A stretch of 64,000 nt of DNA from Cryptomeria japonica (Eukaryota > Streptophyta > Pinopsida > Cupressales > Cupressaceae): contig NC_081413.1 in assembly GCF_030272615.1 (NCBI RefSeq), forward strand, positions 19,480,285 through 19,544,284. The letters run 5' to 3'. The translations under genes and the position numbers were made by a program. Position 1 is the stretch's first letter; every line of letters starts with the position of its first letter. The notes beneath the pieces are model-generated. The model ran no database searches. It was not told the DNA's origin and worked only from the letters and a program-made list of their open reading frames with translations. Shown here one piece after another: positions 21,522 to 33,209 of this stretch.

Positions 21522-24500
21522 ATGGCGAGTTCGTCAGGGAGAATAGAGGTGGAGAAATTTAATGGAAGTAATTTTGAGATGTGGAAGCTGAAGATGGAAG
21601 ATCTACTAATAGATCGAGATCTTTGGGATGCTGTTGATGCGAATGTCCAAAGGCCATCAGATCCTACTGCGGTAGCTCAGTATGATGTTATGGACCGAAA
21701 AGCCAAGGGTCTAATCAGACTGTGCCTGGCAGACTCTGTTCTAATCAATGTCCATGAAGAAAACTCTGCAAAGAAGCTATGGACTAAGCTTGGTGAGATG
21801 TATCAAGTGAAATCTTTATTAAATCAAATTTTCTTAAGAAAGAAATTGTATTCCTTGAAGATGGAAGAGGGTGGATGAATTGCAGACCACCTGGAAGCAT
21901 TCAATATGTTGGTGGCTCAATTAGTATCCGTCGGTGTTAAGATGGATGAGGAGGAGAAATGTCAGATCTTGCTTTGTTCTTTGCCTGATTCGTGGGATTC
22001 TCTTGTTATGGCTATCAGTAGTACTTCTGTTGTTTTGAAATCTGAAGACATGGTGGGTGCCCTACTCGGTGAAGAGATGCGAAGGAAGGTATCCATCAGT
22101 TCAAAGGAAGCCCTAACCATTCGTGGAAGACCTAAGGAGAAAGGCAAGAAGAATGAGAAGCACGGCAAGTCAAAATCCAAAGGGAGATCGAAATCTCCTG
22201 GAAAGTCCAAAGTCATTTGCTGGAATTGCAGTAAACCGGGTCACATCCGTAAGGACTGCAAAGAAGAAAAGAAGAAGAAGAAAAATAAAAAGTTCGATTA
22301 TGATTCTGAGTCCGACAAGGAAGATGGTGATGCATTTATTGCGGCTTTGGCGACTCATGCAGGTAATGATGCCTGGCTAATTGACTCAGGTGCATCTTTT
22401 CATATGACTTCCAATAGAAATTGGTTTTCTAAATATGAAGGATTTAATGGAGGTAAGGTGTACTTGGGTGATGATTCACCTCTAGACATTGTTGGTCGAG
22501 GTAAAGTTAGAATCAGGTTTTCTGATGGTAGAATAAAAAGGATTAATGGTGTGCTGCATATCCCTGGTTTAAAACAAAACCTGTTATCTATGAGCAAACT
22601 AATAGATGTAGGTGTGCAGGTAGTCTTTTCTGAAACAGGATGTAAGATGATTAAGGGTGCTATGGTAGTTGCTAGAGGTGTCAGGTTTGGCACTTTGTAT
22701 AAGCTTGAAGCATACACTATTGAGTGTAATAGCACTTCTGTAAAAACTAAATCTGTGGATACTTCACTGGAAGATTTGAAGGTTTCACCTTCAGCAGATC
22801 GAAATGGTTTTTGGGTACCTAAGGGTGCTCTTTCGTCTGAAGCAAAGTTACCTGCAGAGAAGACTATGTTATGGCACCAGAGACTTGGCCACATTGGAGA
22901 AAAGGGTCTAAGGACCTTGAAAAATAAAAACCTTGTTGAAGGTTTGAATGATTGTAATCTTGACTTTGATTTCTGTGAGCATTGCATTTATGGAAAACAA
23001 AACTGCGTTCAGTTTTACTCGAGTTCTCATAAAACTTGTGGTGTTTTGGATCTTATCCATTCTGATGTGTTTGGTCCAGTAGATGTCTCTTCGATTGGAA
23101 AATCCACATATTATGTTTCATTTATTGATGATTTTAGTAGAAGGACATGGGTATATTTTCTAAAGAGTAAATCTGAAGTTTTTAGTCATTTTAAAGAATT
23201 TAAAGCAATGGTTGAGTTGCAGACTGGAAAGAAAATAAAATGTTTGAGAACTGATAATGGCGGTGAGTTTTGCTCTAATGATTTTGATAGATTCTGTAAA
23301 GACTGTGGAATTAACAGGCAGAAGACAACTCCGTATTCTCCACAGCAGAATGGAGTTGCAGAAAGAATGAACAGGACACTGATGGAGAAGGCTAGGAGTA
23401 TGTTGAGTGGTGCTGGTCTCGAACAAAAGTTTTGGGCTGAAGCTGTTGCCACTGCTTGCTACCTGATTAACAGGTCTCCTACATCAGCTCTTGTTGATAA
23501 AACGCCTATGGAAGCATGGTCAGGTCACAAGCCTTCATTGAGACATCTTAGAGTTTTTGGTTGCGAGGCATATGCACATGTGCCAAAGGAGAAGCGAACA
23601 AAGTTGGAGAACAAGGCTGTGAAATGTATCTTCATCGGGTATAGTTATGGTGTGAAAGGATACAAGCTTTGGGACCCTGTTGCACAAAAGGTAATTCACA
23701 GTAGAAGTGTTATTTTTAGAGAAATTAAGTCTCCTTCTGTTACATTGCAGCCAGAACAGACTAAAAAAGAAGATGTGATTCAACTTCCTTCTACACCTGA
23801 AAGAGTTGAATCGAGACCCCTAGATAGGCAAGAATTTGAGGAGAGCTCATCTAGCTCTGAATCTTCAGAAGAGGAGGAAGAACCTCCAACTCAGCTTGTT
23901 CGAAGGTCTACAAGACATAGACAACCACCTGAAAGGTATTCACCTGATGATTGGAGATGTATTTTTTCTCTGAATACTAGTGTGGATGAACCGAAATCTG
24001 TAGAAGAGGCATTAGGTATGAATGATGCAGAATCCTGGAAGATTGCTATAGAGGAAGAAATGGCAGCTTTGAAAAAGAATGATACATGGGATCTTGTACC
24101 ATTGCCTAAAGGACGAAAACCTGTTGGTTGTAAATGGGTGTTCAAGAAAAAGATTGGTTCAGATGGAAGCATTGAGAAGTATAAAGCAAGGTTGGTTGCA
24201 AAAGGCTACTCTCAAGTTGAGGGTGTTGATTACGGTGAGATATTTTCTCCTGTTGCAAAAATGACGTCCATTAGATTTTTGCTTTCTATTGCTACTGCTT
24301 ATGATTTAGAGGTTGAGCAAATGGATGTGAAAACTGCTTTCCTTCATGGTGATTTGGAGGAAGATATTTATATGACACAGCCGGAGCACTATGTGGTGAA
24401 AGGCAAAAATAATTTGGTCTGTAAATTGAAGAAATCTTTGTATGGCCTCAAACAAAGTCCTAGGATGTGGTACCAGAAATTTGATACATATGTGTTGAGT

Positions 24501-25568
24501 TTGGGATTTGAGCATTCTAAATCAGATCACTGTGTTTATTATAAATCTTATGGTGATCATTTCCTATTCATTGCATTGTATGTTGATGATAAGTTATTCA
24601 TTGGTAAAGGGAATGGTATGATTTCAGAACTGAAGTCTCAGCTCGCTGCTAAATTTGAAATGAAAGATCTTGGTGCAGCAAAGCACATTCTTGGGATGGA
24701 AATTAGAAGAGATAGGGCAAACAGAAAGCTATGGCTAGGCCAGAGTAAGTATGTGAATTTAGTGTTACAGAGGTTCAACATGCAGAATTGTAGACCATTG
24801 AGTGTTCCTTTTATAGTTGGAATGAAACTATCTGTTTCAGATTGTCCTACATCCCCATTGGAGATAGAAGACATGAGCAGAGTGCCTTACCAGAGTGCGG
24901 TTGGAAGCTTGATGTATGCTATGGTCTGTACTAGACCAGACATTGCCCAAGCAGTGGGAGTACTTTCTAGATATATGTCTAATCCTAGTAGAGTTCATTG
25001 GGATGCAGTCAAAAGAGTCTTCAGATATTTGAAGGGTACTTCAGAGTATTCTTTGTGTTATCATGGTAATTCAGTTGGAAACATGGCTTCCCTTGATATC
25101 CATGGTTATGTGGATTCAGATTGGGCAGGTGATATTGATAGCAGAAGATCCACCAGTGCTTATGTGTTTACTTTGTTTGGTGGTGCAATTAGTTGGATGA
25201 GTAAGCGACAGGCTGTGGTTGCTTTATCCACTACTAAAGCAGAGTATATGGCAGCTACTCATGCTTGTAAAGAGGCCATTTGGCTTAAGAGACTGTGTTC
25301 AGATATTGGAATAAAACAAGGTACAGTGATAGTTTACTGTGACAGTCAGAGTGCAATTAGCCTAGCTAAGAACCCGACATTTCATGCTCGGACCAAACAT
25401 ATTGATGTTCAGTATCATTTTGTTAGAGATATGGTCGAAGATGGTAGGGTGAAGCTGGTTAAGGTGGAAAATTTGATGAATGTTGTAGATGCTTTAACTA
25501 AGGCTGTGAGCACAGAGAAGTTTAGATGGTGTTCAGAGTCTATGGGCCTTATGACCCCAAGCAATTGA
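21522..25568 (+). pseudogene. Gag-Pol polyprotein of copia element C, one premature stop
   Basis: The frame covers 1348 codons from ATG 21522 to TGA 25566, interrupted only by TGA at 21876-21878 in Gag (EEGG*IADHL). The frame is the same on both sides. Domains in order are: UBN2-type Gag; zinc knuckle CWNCSKPGHIRKDC; protease DSGASFHMT; the LWHQRLGH finger region with CEHCIYGK; integrase with HSDVFGP, RTDNGGEF and QQNGVAERMNRT; RT with KWVFKKKIG, MDVKTAFLHG and YVDD; RNase H with DSDWAGD, STTKAEYMA and YCDSQSA. Integrase before RT defines Ty1/copia, and the overall pattern resembles Tork/Tnt1. All catalytic residues named are present, so pol would be intact if the stop were absent. Confidence 0.95.
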
Positions 25569-25609
25569 TTCATTGTGTTGACATTCCCTTCCGCTCCTGC
25601 AAGGTGTTC

Positions 25610-25624
25610 GACAAGTGGGAGATT
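25610..25624 (+). other. Polypurine tract of C
   Basis: AAGTGGGAGATT directly precedes the 3' LTR start TGTTGG, the usual Ty1/copia arrangement. Confidence 0.88.
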
Positions 25625-26518
25625 TGTTGGAAAAAATGGTGTCTCAACCTTGCATTTATGTGAGGTTACTATTTATAGTAAGTTTTCATTTGAGCACGAA
25701 ATGGTGCGAAACTCTCCTTGAAGCTTCTGGTTGGCTAGATAAGCATTCCGGTAAAGTTGCCTCGCAAGGTCACATCTAGTTTTGAAGATATCAAAGTTTT
25801 CGTCTTGGAGGGGTGCAATAAAATATTTAAACTTAATTTTGGGGAATTTAGAGGCTCCAAAACGCCCTAAAAAGTGGCCATAACCAGCGAAGTGGGTTAC
25901 GAGGTGATAGAGCACTTCGCGAGCTTTCCGGCGCTTCAAACGGTTCGTCAATCGAACACCCGGTTCTCAAGTTATGGCCTCCGAAAGTTTGTACTCCTGA
26001 AATAGGAAAAATAATTTGTATCGAATACATAAATGAGCTGGAAAAAGGGAGCGACACGTGTTGATGTGTGTTTTAACATGTCATAGGGCATCTAGAAGGG
26101 AGATAAGGTCGGCTACACCTTATTGGGTGGTTTTAGCCCATGGTTTTGTAATACCGTTTGACGGTTTCTTGTATTGTATCTCCTATTTATGAGGTGTGTG
26201 AGATAGAGGTTGGGTGTAAGAGTCTTATGGCTATTGAGTTGCCTCTGAATCTCTGATTAGTGGTACTCCTATGAAGAGCTTGCTCTGCAAGTATGTTGTA
26301 ATCTGTTTTTGATTGCTGAATAAAATATTGAGCTGCTTTTGGAGGGTGGGGTTTTTCTCCGAAAGGGTTTTCCCCACGTAAATCATTGTGTTGTGGTATG
26401 AATGCTATTATATCTATTTCTATTTTCTGTAACTGTTGTAATGATCTGAAAAATTTTTGCATTACCCTCCTCTCAAGGTTAGTGTAGGAAGTTGTTTCCG
26501 CTACTTAACTTCCTTACA
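25625..26518 (+). repeat. 3' LTR of C
   Basis: It is 894 bases ending CTTCCTTACA, followed by the TGTTC duplication and then chromovirus B pol sequence. Confidence 0.94.
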
Positions 26519-27531
26519 TGTTCTACCCTTCTTAGGTGCCAACACCGTAGGTACTGCACAAGGACTAATGCTTTTCCTAATCAGCCCTTGGTCTAAGAGT
26601 TCTTGTATTTATCTTTCTACCTCTTCATTTTGTTCAAGGGTCATCTTATAGGCTGCCTTATTTGGTAAAGAGTCTATAGGTATGAAATCAATTTGATGGC
26701 TAATGGGTTTAGGAGGTGGTAAGGCTGCAAGTGTACCATCACTGATTATTTCTTTGAAGTTATCAAGGATTTTCTGCACCTCATATGGTATCTCAACTTT
26801 CTTTTCTACCTTTTCTTCCTTGGGTTTCACTATGAGTGCAAATACCACTCCTTAACCTTGTTTAGTGTTTTTATGAACTCTTTCTCATTCACTAACAAGA
26901 TGTTAGGTACATTTTTGCTGCTCTCTCTTTTTTCAACGAGGGATTGAATCTGATAGGTTAATCCATCTTTCTGAAATGAGTAGGAGTTTCTTTCCCCATC
27001 ATGTTGTGCTTTTTGGTCAAACTGCCATGGTCTACCCAACAGTAGGTGGCAAGCATCCATAGGAAGGATGTCACAGAGGATCCTATCTATATATCCACCT
27101 ATGTGGAAATCTACCCAAGCTTGCTCATTTACTAACAAATGTTGTCCCTTATTTAACCATGTGACTTTGTATGGCTCCTTGTGTTGTATTCTAGGTAGTT
27201 TCAATTTACTTTCTGCTTCCTCTGATATGATGTTATCTATGGATCCTAAATCTATGATCATCTTACACACCTTTCCCATGATTTTACACTTAATCCTGAA
27301 CAATGCTCTTCTTTGTGAGACCTTTGTACTGTGTGGCTTCTTCATTAACACTCTCTTGATCATTAAACTCTCACCATCTTCTAAAGCTAGGTGGTTCAAT
27401 GCTGAAATTCTGGTATTACCTCCATCTTCCTGAACATAGTTTACCCTCTTTTCACCACCATAGGATGAACTAGGCTTCTCTGGGCATGTATAGGTAGGGT
27501 GGCCCAACTTTTGATAGTTATAGCACTTCAT
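26519..27531 (-). pseudogene. Protease region and RT front of chromovirus B
   Basis: The minus strand encodes the end of a degraded zinc knuckle (CYNYQKLGHPTYTC, second Cys replaced by Tyr). The protease reads IIDLGSIDNIISEEAE, where the usual DSG is DLG. HIGGYIDRILCDILPMDACH and LLGRPWQFD follow. A stop and frameshift come before IPYEVQKILDNFKEII and SHQIDFIPIDSLPNKAAY, which lead into RT. C interrupts at 26518. The protease active site is changed in both A and B but at different residues, so these are independent lesions. Confidence 0.87.
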
Positions 27532-27687
27532 GATTGAGAAGTAGGACCCTCTCTCTGGTCCATTAGATCTACCCCTACTCGGGTTGCTTGATCCCCTACC
27601 CCTATAGTTGGGTTTGCTCTAAGAATCCCCACTTTTCTCTAGAAGTTTAGTCTCTCCCTAGGATCATTGATCTATGCTCCTTTCCCT

Positions 27688-28490
27688 TTAACTGCCTCTA
27701 TGGCCTCTACCATCTCTTCCCCTACCTCTTCCTCTTTTATTTTGTTCTTGCTTTCTCCTACTTTTCTCTTCCACCTTAAGTGCTAGTTGATAACACTTGT
27801 GTACTATTTGTGGGCATAACAAGCTCATCTCTTCTTGGATGTTCCATCTTAACCCACTCAAGTACCTTGCCACTTTTATACTCTCATCCTCTACTACTCT
27901 GGATCTCATGCACAAATTTTGAAACTCCTTAGTGTAGATACTGACATCTAGGTCTTTTTGTCTCAAATTTTGTCTTTTCCTATGAAGTTGTACTTCATAG
28001 TCTTTAGGAAGGTAGGTTTCTTTTATTGTGGCTACCATTGCTTTCTAGGTGGCTATTGGTTTCTTACCTTCTTTCACCCTTTCCTCTTGTATGAACTTCC
28101 ACCAAGTTAAGGTTTCCCCTCTCAACCTTGATTTTTCTACCTTAACCTTTTTTTCTTTAGTTACTCCATCACATTCAAAATGGTTTTCTAGACCTTCAAT
28201 CCACTCTATAAGACCATTTGGATCCATCTTCCCACTGAAAAGAGCCACTCCCTCTAAGGTTTTACCACTCATAGCTCTCAAGGCTTTCAAGAATGGTTCT
28301 TTCTCAATTAAAAGGTTAGGCATGGGGACCTCATCATCTATTGCCATCATTTTACCCCGATCTCCAACCTTATCATGGACTTCTTCAGTTTTGACTTCTA
28401 CTTCAGCTAGTTTCATTGCTAGTTGATCCAATCTTTCTCTGAGTGCCCTATTTTCCTTTTCTTTGTTCTTCAACCTTCTTGGCTAACTCT
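27688..28490 (-). pseudogene. Gag remnant of chromovirus B
   Basis: It carries the coiled coil around ENRALRERLDQLAMKLAEVE and the gag domain LTWWKFIQEERVKEGKK. A TAG follows at about 28040, shared with A, and then YLPKDYEVQLHRKRQNLRQK. It ends in an Arg/Gly-rich stretch (RGRGRGRDGRG). A frameshift lies near the N-terminus. Gag would assemble the particle. Confidence 0.87.
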
Positions 28491-28541
28491 GCATTAGTCA
28501 CCATGTTTTCTTAATGTTCCTTTCCTCCTGAATCTTTCATT

Positions 28542-28554
28542 GGCTCTAATACCA
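28542..28554 (-). other. Primer-binding site of chromovirus B
   Basis: On the minus strand it reads TGGTATTAGAGCC, the initiator-Met site with one C-to-T change, three bases after the LTR end. It is the intact counterpart of A's interrupted site. Confidence 0.88.
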
Positions 28555-28557
28555 CTA

Positions 28558-30704
28558 TGATAGGGAGATTGCTAGGTAAGTGCTCACAAGGCCAATTTGG
28601 TCAAGAAAGTTACAATAGGAAACAAAAGTATTGTTTATTTCTACTCCTTATGTTTGCCAATATCAAGTTTAGTTGCAATAGTCAGGTCTCTCTACGAGTC
28701 TTCACCAACAACCTCCCTTTTTGGTGATAGCTCACACCCATGCTCAAACTTACTCCAACTACTCACCTCTCCCATCTACACTTTTCTCAATCCCTGGTTC
28801 TCTTGACATTCAACTTACTGTTTTTAGTGTGCATAGGGTAATTCCAACATGGACATGTAGGGGCAGAAAGGTTTTATTCAATTTTGACTACCAACTTAGT
28901 TTAAGGCTCATAGCCCTTAGCCTACTCAATTCACCAACTAAAAGTCAAAACCCCCAAATGAGGCTACACACTATCCAAGGCTCCAAATGTCACTTGTTTT
29001 ACTATTTTAGAATGTTCTCACAAAGTTTCATGAGCCCCAAATTCCTCCTTGCAATCATGTTCTATAAAGTGTGTGTTATGCAGTCAAAAGGGCTACTAGC
29101 CCATGGAGGGGTAATTGACACCTTTTTACTCACCTTGCCCAACAATGGGCTTCTCCTCCAACAAACTTGTTTTGGATGGTGTTTTTAAGGTATATACTAG
29201 TGGATTTTCATGGTTTAGGCCACTGTTAGTGGAAAATGAGGTCTGCCCACTATTTGTGGCATAATTGTAGGGTTTGGTAGGGTTTAGACCAAGGAACATA
29301 GAGAAATCTTCCCAACTTCACCAATCAAGCCTCCAAACTGGCTTAGAACTTTTGCCACACCAACATGAAGCCTTCCCTTGCTTCTGTCCTACAAACATAA
29401 TGCCAAACACTTGGCAAACAACTGAAATGTCACTGTCATTGTTAAAACTGCACCTTTACCAGTCAATCTGTTGCTACATCTTTGGTCCTGCATGACAAAG
29501 AGTTTGAACTAGAAAAATACCTCAATGAGGTCTGCCAAACACTAATCAATCTTCCTATTACATTTCCTTCACAGTTGCAAGGCTTGGTTAATTCTTTTGA
29601 AGCATTCCTTGAGCATTTTGACAACTCAATTCACAAAAATAGTGAACTCACTGTTTTGTTTACAAAATTGTTCAAACTTGCAAATTAGAAACTTGTCAAC
29701 TATAGAAGTTGAATCAAGTTAACATGTAACACTTCTTAGACTCCTTGCTTGGCATTTCTAAAACTACAATGCATTTGTTTACAAGAGTTTGAGTTTTCAA
29801 GAAGGTTATTAGTCAAGTTCCCAAAACCTTTCTAATTTTCACTCAAATTTGTCCTCCAAACATACTTCCAATTCAAAAAGAAATATTTACACAATGTACA
29901 TGCATGAATCAACTTGACCTAGTCCATTTTCGTGGGAACCCAGGCTTGAATTAGTCAGGTTGTGGCATTTTCCAACTCTAAACCCTTGACAGGGTAGCGA
30001 GCACACAAAATGGAAGAAATTTTATTACACCAACTTGTAAAAGAAAAACCAATACAATGGTCACTTGAGGAGAATTGAATAATAAAAATAAACACTTCCC
30101 AAAAGGTACAGTATGGACACAAGTGCTACAATATGGACTATTACTCCAAGGAAGGAAAAACCATAGAAAAGAACCAGAATTTCATCTTTCTTATTGAGTT
30201 TTCTTAATCATTACAATCACCAACCTTATTCAAGGAAAAGGGAGGTATTTTTATATTCCATCCAATTATTTATCAATCCCTATATGGATAGGAGGCTTTC
30301 ACAACTGTATTCTTGAAGAAAAACCCCAAAATGACAACTTTGACAACTTTTTGCAAGCCCAAATGACAACATTTCTTGCTCCAAAAGACATTTTTGACAA
30401 TGTAACCTTATAAACTTGTATAAACACCTTAGACATGCTTAAAAACACTTATCAAACATGTTTCAATGCTTTTTAAAGCATTAGAAGACCTTTTTGACAA
30501 TTTTGCACATTTTTACCAAAAAATGTCAACTCAAAGCCTGAAAGGCAAAACTTGACCTCTTGAACCCAAAATGAGATCGAAACCACTAAACATGACACAC
30601 AAAAACCTAAAACAATATTATAAACCTAACACAAGATATTAAAAACATGAAATCATTAAATACTCAAAAATGAGAGTTTTACTCAACTAGGTGCTCCTGC
30701 ACCA
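28558..30704 (-). repeat. 5' LTR of chromovirus B
   Basis: It is 2147 bases, TGATAGGG to GCTCCTGCACCA on the plus strand, matching 17328-19470 throughout. TATAAAAAT on the minus strand at 30247-30255 is a plausible TATA box. Confidence 0.9.
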
Positions 30705-30709
30705 ATTCA
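30705..30709. repeat. Target-site duplication of B (ATTCA; partner ATTCG at 17323)
   Basis: One base has diverged. Removing B and one copy restores continuous LTR of A. Confidence 0.85.
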
Positions 30710-31633
30710 ATTACAAGAATTTGAGTTTACAAGAAGGATAGTAGTCAAGTTCCAAAACTTGTCTAATATTCTCTCAAATTTGTCCTCCAACCATAGATCT
30801 TACTCAAAAAGAAATATATAGACAATGTACATGCATAAACCAACTTGACCCAATCCATTTTGTGGGATCCCAGACCTGGATTAGTCAAGTGGTGGTATTT
30901 TGAAACCTCAAACCCTTGATCGGGCAGTGAGCACACAGAATGAAAGATTTTTTTATTTCTCCAACTTGAAAAAATAAAACCAGTGAAATAATCAATTGTA
31001 TAGCATTAGGAAACCAATATGTACACTTCCCAAAAGGTACAGTATGAATAAAGAGTGCTACAGTACGGACTATTACTCCAAGGAAGGAAAAAACAATGAG
31101 AAAAGCCAAAATTTCATGATTTCTATTAGGATTCTCTTCTTCATACAATCACCAACCTTTCTTAAGGAAAAGGGAGGCCTTTTTATAGTATTTCCAATTA
31201 GTTACCAGCCCTGTATGGACATGAGGCTTCCACAACTGCATTTTTCTAGAAAAACCCAAAAATGACAACTTTGACAACTTTTTGCAAGCCCAAATGACAA
31301 CATTTCTTGCTCCAAAAGATATTTTTGACAACCTAACATTATAAACTTTTCTAAACACCTAAGTTATTCTTAAAACCAATTAGTAAACATGTTTCAATGC
31401 TTTGAAAAAAATTTGGAGACCTTTTAGGCAATTTTACACATTTTTGCCAAAATTGTCAACTCAAAGCCTGAAAGGCAAAACTTGACCTCTTGAGCCCAAA
31501 GTGAGATCAAAACTACTAGAGAAGACACAAAAAAACCTGAAACTACAATATAAAATTAACACAAGACATTAAAAACATGAAGGCATAAAATACTCAAAAG
31601 GAGAGTTTTACCGCATTAGGTGCTCCTGCACCT
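30710..31633 (-). repeat. 5' LTR of chromovirus A, second segment
   Basis: It aligns with the right 0.92 kb of B's LTRs, from TTACAAGAATTTGAG to GGTGCTCCTGCACC. The minus strand carries TATAAAAAGG at 31178-31187, a good TATA box at the place homologous to B's. Confidence 0.9.
31178..31187 (-). promoter_or_regulatory. TATA box in A's 5' LTR
   Basis: TATAAAAAGG on the minus strand lies in GC-richer surroundings. B's LTR keeps TATAAAAAT at the homologous place. Confidence 0.5.
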
Positions 31634-32518
31634 GTTACCTTGCTAGAAGATTTAAAGAACTCAATGAACTTGAGTCACCTAGTTAGAGGATTTATAGTAA
31701 GCATGTTAAAGCTACTCGGCAAAGGGATTTTCCTTTTGTTGAAATGGTTAGAAGAAAATAGGTAAAACTCTGATCTGATAACAACACTATATGCTAAGGC
31801 AGATCCTTTTTTAGTTCCTCTACTCTGTAATCACACTCTGCAGTTTTCACTCACTGGTCTGGCAAGTATCTCATCACTCGGATACATACACAACTTTTTC
31901 CAACCACTTACAATAATAAACATCATCGGCCTTATAGACAACAATTAGGTCGGTAACATAAACTCTAAACCCTAAGCATCTTAGGTTTACAATTACAAGC
32001 GGTCCAATCCTAACCGTCCAAACACTTTTCATAGAATGAAACAATCTTAAACATATCACAAGTCAATTTGCATCATCCATTTTTCACCACACATATAAAT
32101 CAGTAACCCATCACGATTTATTCTCATACCTCTAAGAAGACTGTTTATTCCTGAGGTAGACATTTAATGCAGTCGACCTTCATATGCAAGATCCTCAAGG
32201 AAATCCTTCACATGCACAAAACTAACATGGCATCTCGATCTCATCCTCATTTCTTAGCTAACTCATCATAGAATATCATCGGTTGCATCGCACAAGCTAG
32301 ATTGCCAAATAGGAAACCCTAGAGCTGAGACTACCAACAAGTAGTCACACCTAGTGAAACCCTGACACCGGTTCACTACATCTCTTCATACCAGTTCTCC
32401 AACTTGATCATTAATAACAAATTCTTCCAATCTTCATACCGGTTGACCTATACTTATTGACATCAATAACAACATATATTATTATCATATTATCATACCG
32501 GTTCATGATATGCCAACA
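31634..32518 (-). repeat. SIRE-like LTR fragment or solo LTR
   Basis: The right end on the minus strand is TGTTGGCATATCATGAACC, close to the start of the 1-2082 element's LTR (TGTTGGCATATGCAC). The interior has ACCGGTT-type words seen in such LTRs. The left end abuts A exactly or nearly so (TGTTACCTTGC). No internal region or primer site is attached. The duplication cannot be tested because A occupies one side. Confidence 0.45.
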
Positions 32519-33209
32519 TATAGGGTAATAATGCCTAATTGGACATGTCATAACTAATGGTTCATGATCATGATGAGCAGAATGAGAAATTGGCCACACG
32601 ACAACATTTGATTGAACGAGACTAATGATTTTTTTGCCAACAAAAAAATTCTTCCCTAATAAAACCATATGGAAACTTTAGAAACTGAGATAGGATTTTG
32701 GCAAGTACCATGAATTTTGATTTAGGGCCCACCAAAGTTTGACAATTTTTAGCACTTAGGGTGCTCAAGGGACGACACTGGTAGGGTATGACCCTAAGCA
32801 TTTGACCAAGTTGGGGGGGGGGGTGGAATAGGAGCATGGATAGGGTAATAATGAATTGTATTGTTCATTAAATGAATTATATTGTTCATTATACAAACAA
32901 CACTTACGATGAAATGAAATGAATTGTATTATTCATTAAATAACCATTATTAACCATTGTTAATTATTGGACTGAATATTAAAGTTTTCCATGATAACAC
33001 AATGCACACCTGAGCAACAATTTATATGATCAAATATCAACTTCTATATATATGAAAATGTCAAATGATTATAGATGTATGTCCATACATAAATATGGCA
33101 TAAACGCCAACTCAAACAAAATGTATGTCTATATACATGAATGTATGTCCATATACAAAATATGCATGCCAACTAGACATGTAATCATCCCAAAACTATC
33201 TATAACATC
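32519..33209. other. Intergenic stretch, no gene seen
   Basis: It contains a G-run at 32813-32822, short repeats of GAATTGTATTGTTCATTAAAT around 32850-32940, and repeated ATGTATGTCCATA words at 33070-33160. Confidence 0.5.

Larger units (their letters stand above)
20503..26518 (+). mobile_element. C: nearly complete Ty1/copia element (Tork/Tnt1-like)
   Basis: C is 6016 bases with LTRs of 895 (20503-21397) and 894 bases (25625-26518). Target duplication TGTTC is at 20498-20502 and 26519-26523. It has an initiator-Met primer site, a polypurine tract and one gag-pol frame with a single stop. The LTRs differ by roughly 3-4% by eye, so insertion is not recent. It is the youngest layer of the left nest by position, since it lies in B, which lies in A. 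Confidence 0.95.
17328..30704 (-). mobile_element. Chromovirus B (Ty3/gypsy), inserted in A's LTR, carrying copia element C
   Basis: B has LTRs at 17328-19470 and 28558-30704 and target duplications ATTCG (17323-17327) and ATTCA (30705-30709), one base apart. Without C (6016 bases plus the 5-base duplication) its internal region is only about 3.07 kb. Two deletions removed the RT catalytic part and most of RNase H plus integrase. Order on the minus strand: gag, protease, RT front, C insertion, RT fragment, RNase H fragment, integrase C-end with chromodomain. It is the same family as A. Confidence 0.9.
2083..31633 (-). mobile_element. Chromovirus A (Ty3/gypsy), split by nested insertions; 3' end outside window
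   Basis: Internal gag-pol remnants occupy 2083-6080. T1 interrupts the primer-binding site at 6081-6085, and A resumes at 16102. Its 5' LTR is 16107-17327 joined to 30710-31633 around chromovirus B, giving about 2145 bases, matching B's LTRs (2143 and 2147). The left end is interrupted by the SIRE-like element and runs off the window. The chromovirus assignment comes from the sister copy B, which keeps a chromodomain. The age order is clear: A is older than all four insertions in this block. Confidence 0.88.

Noticed and set aside
22400-22987. 195-codon minus-strand frame inside copia element C
   Set aside because: It is antisense to a clear gag-pol with catalytic motifs, so it is a shadow.
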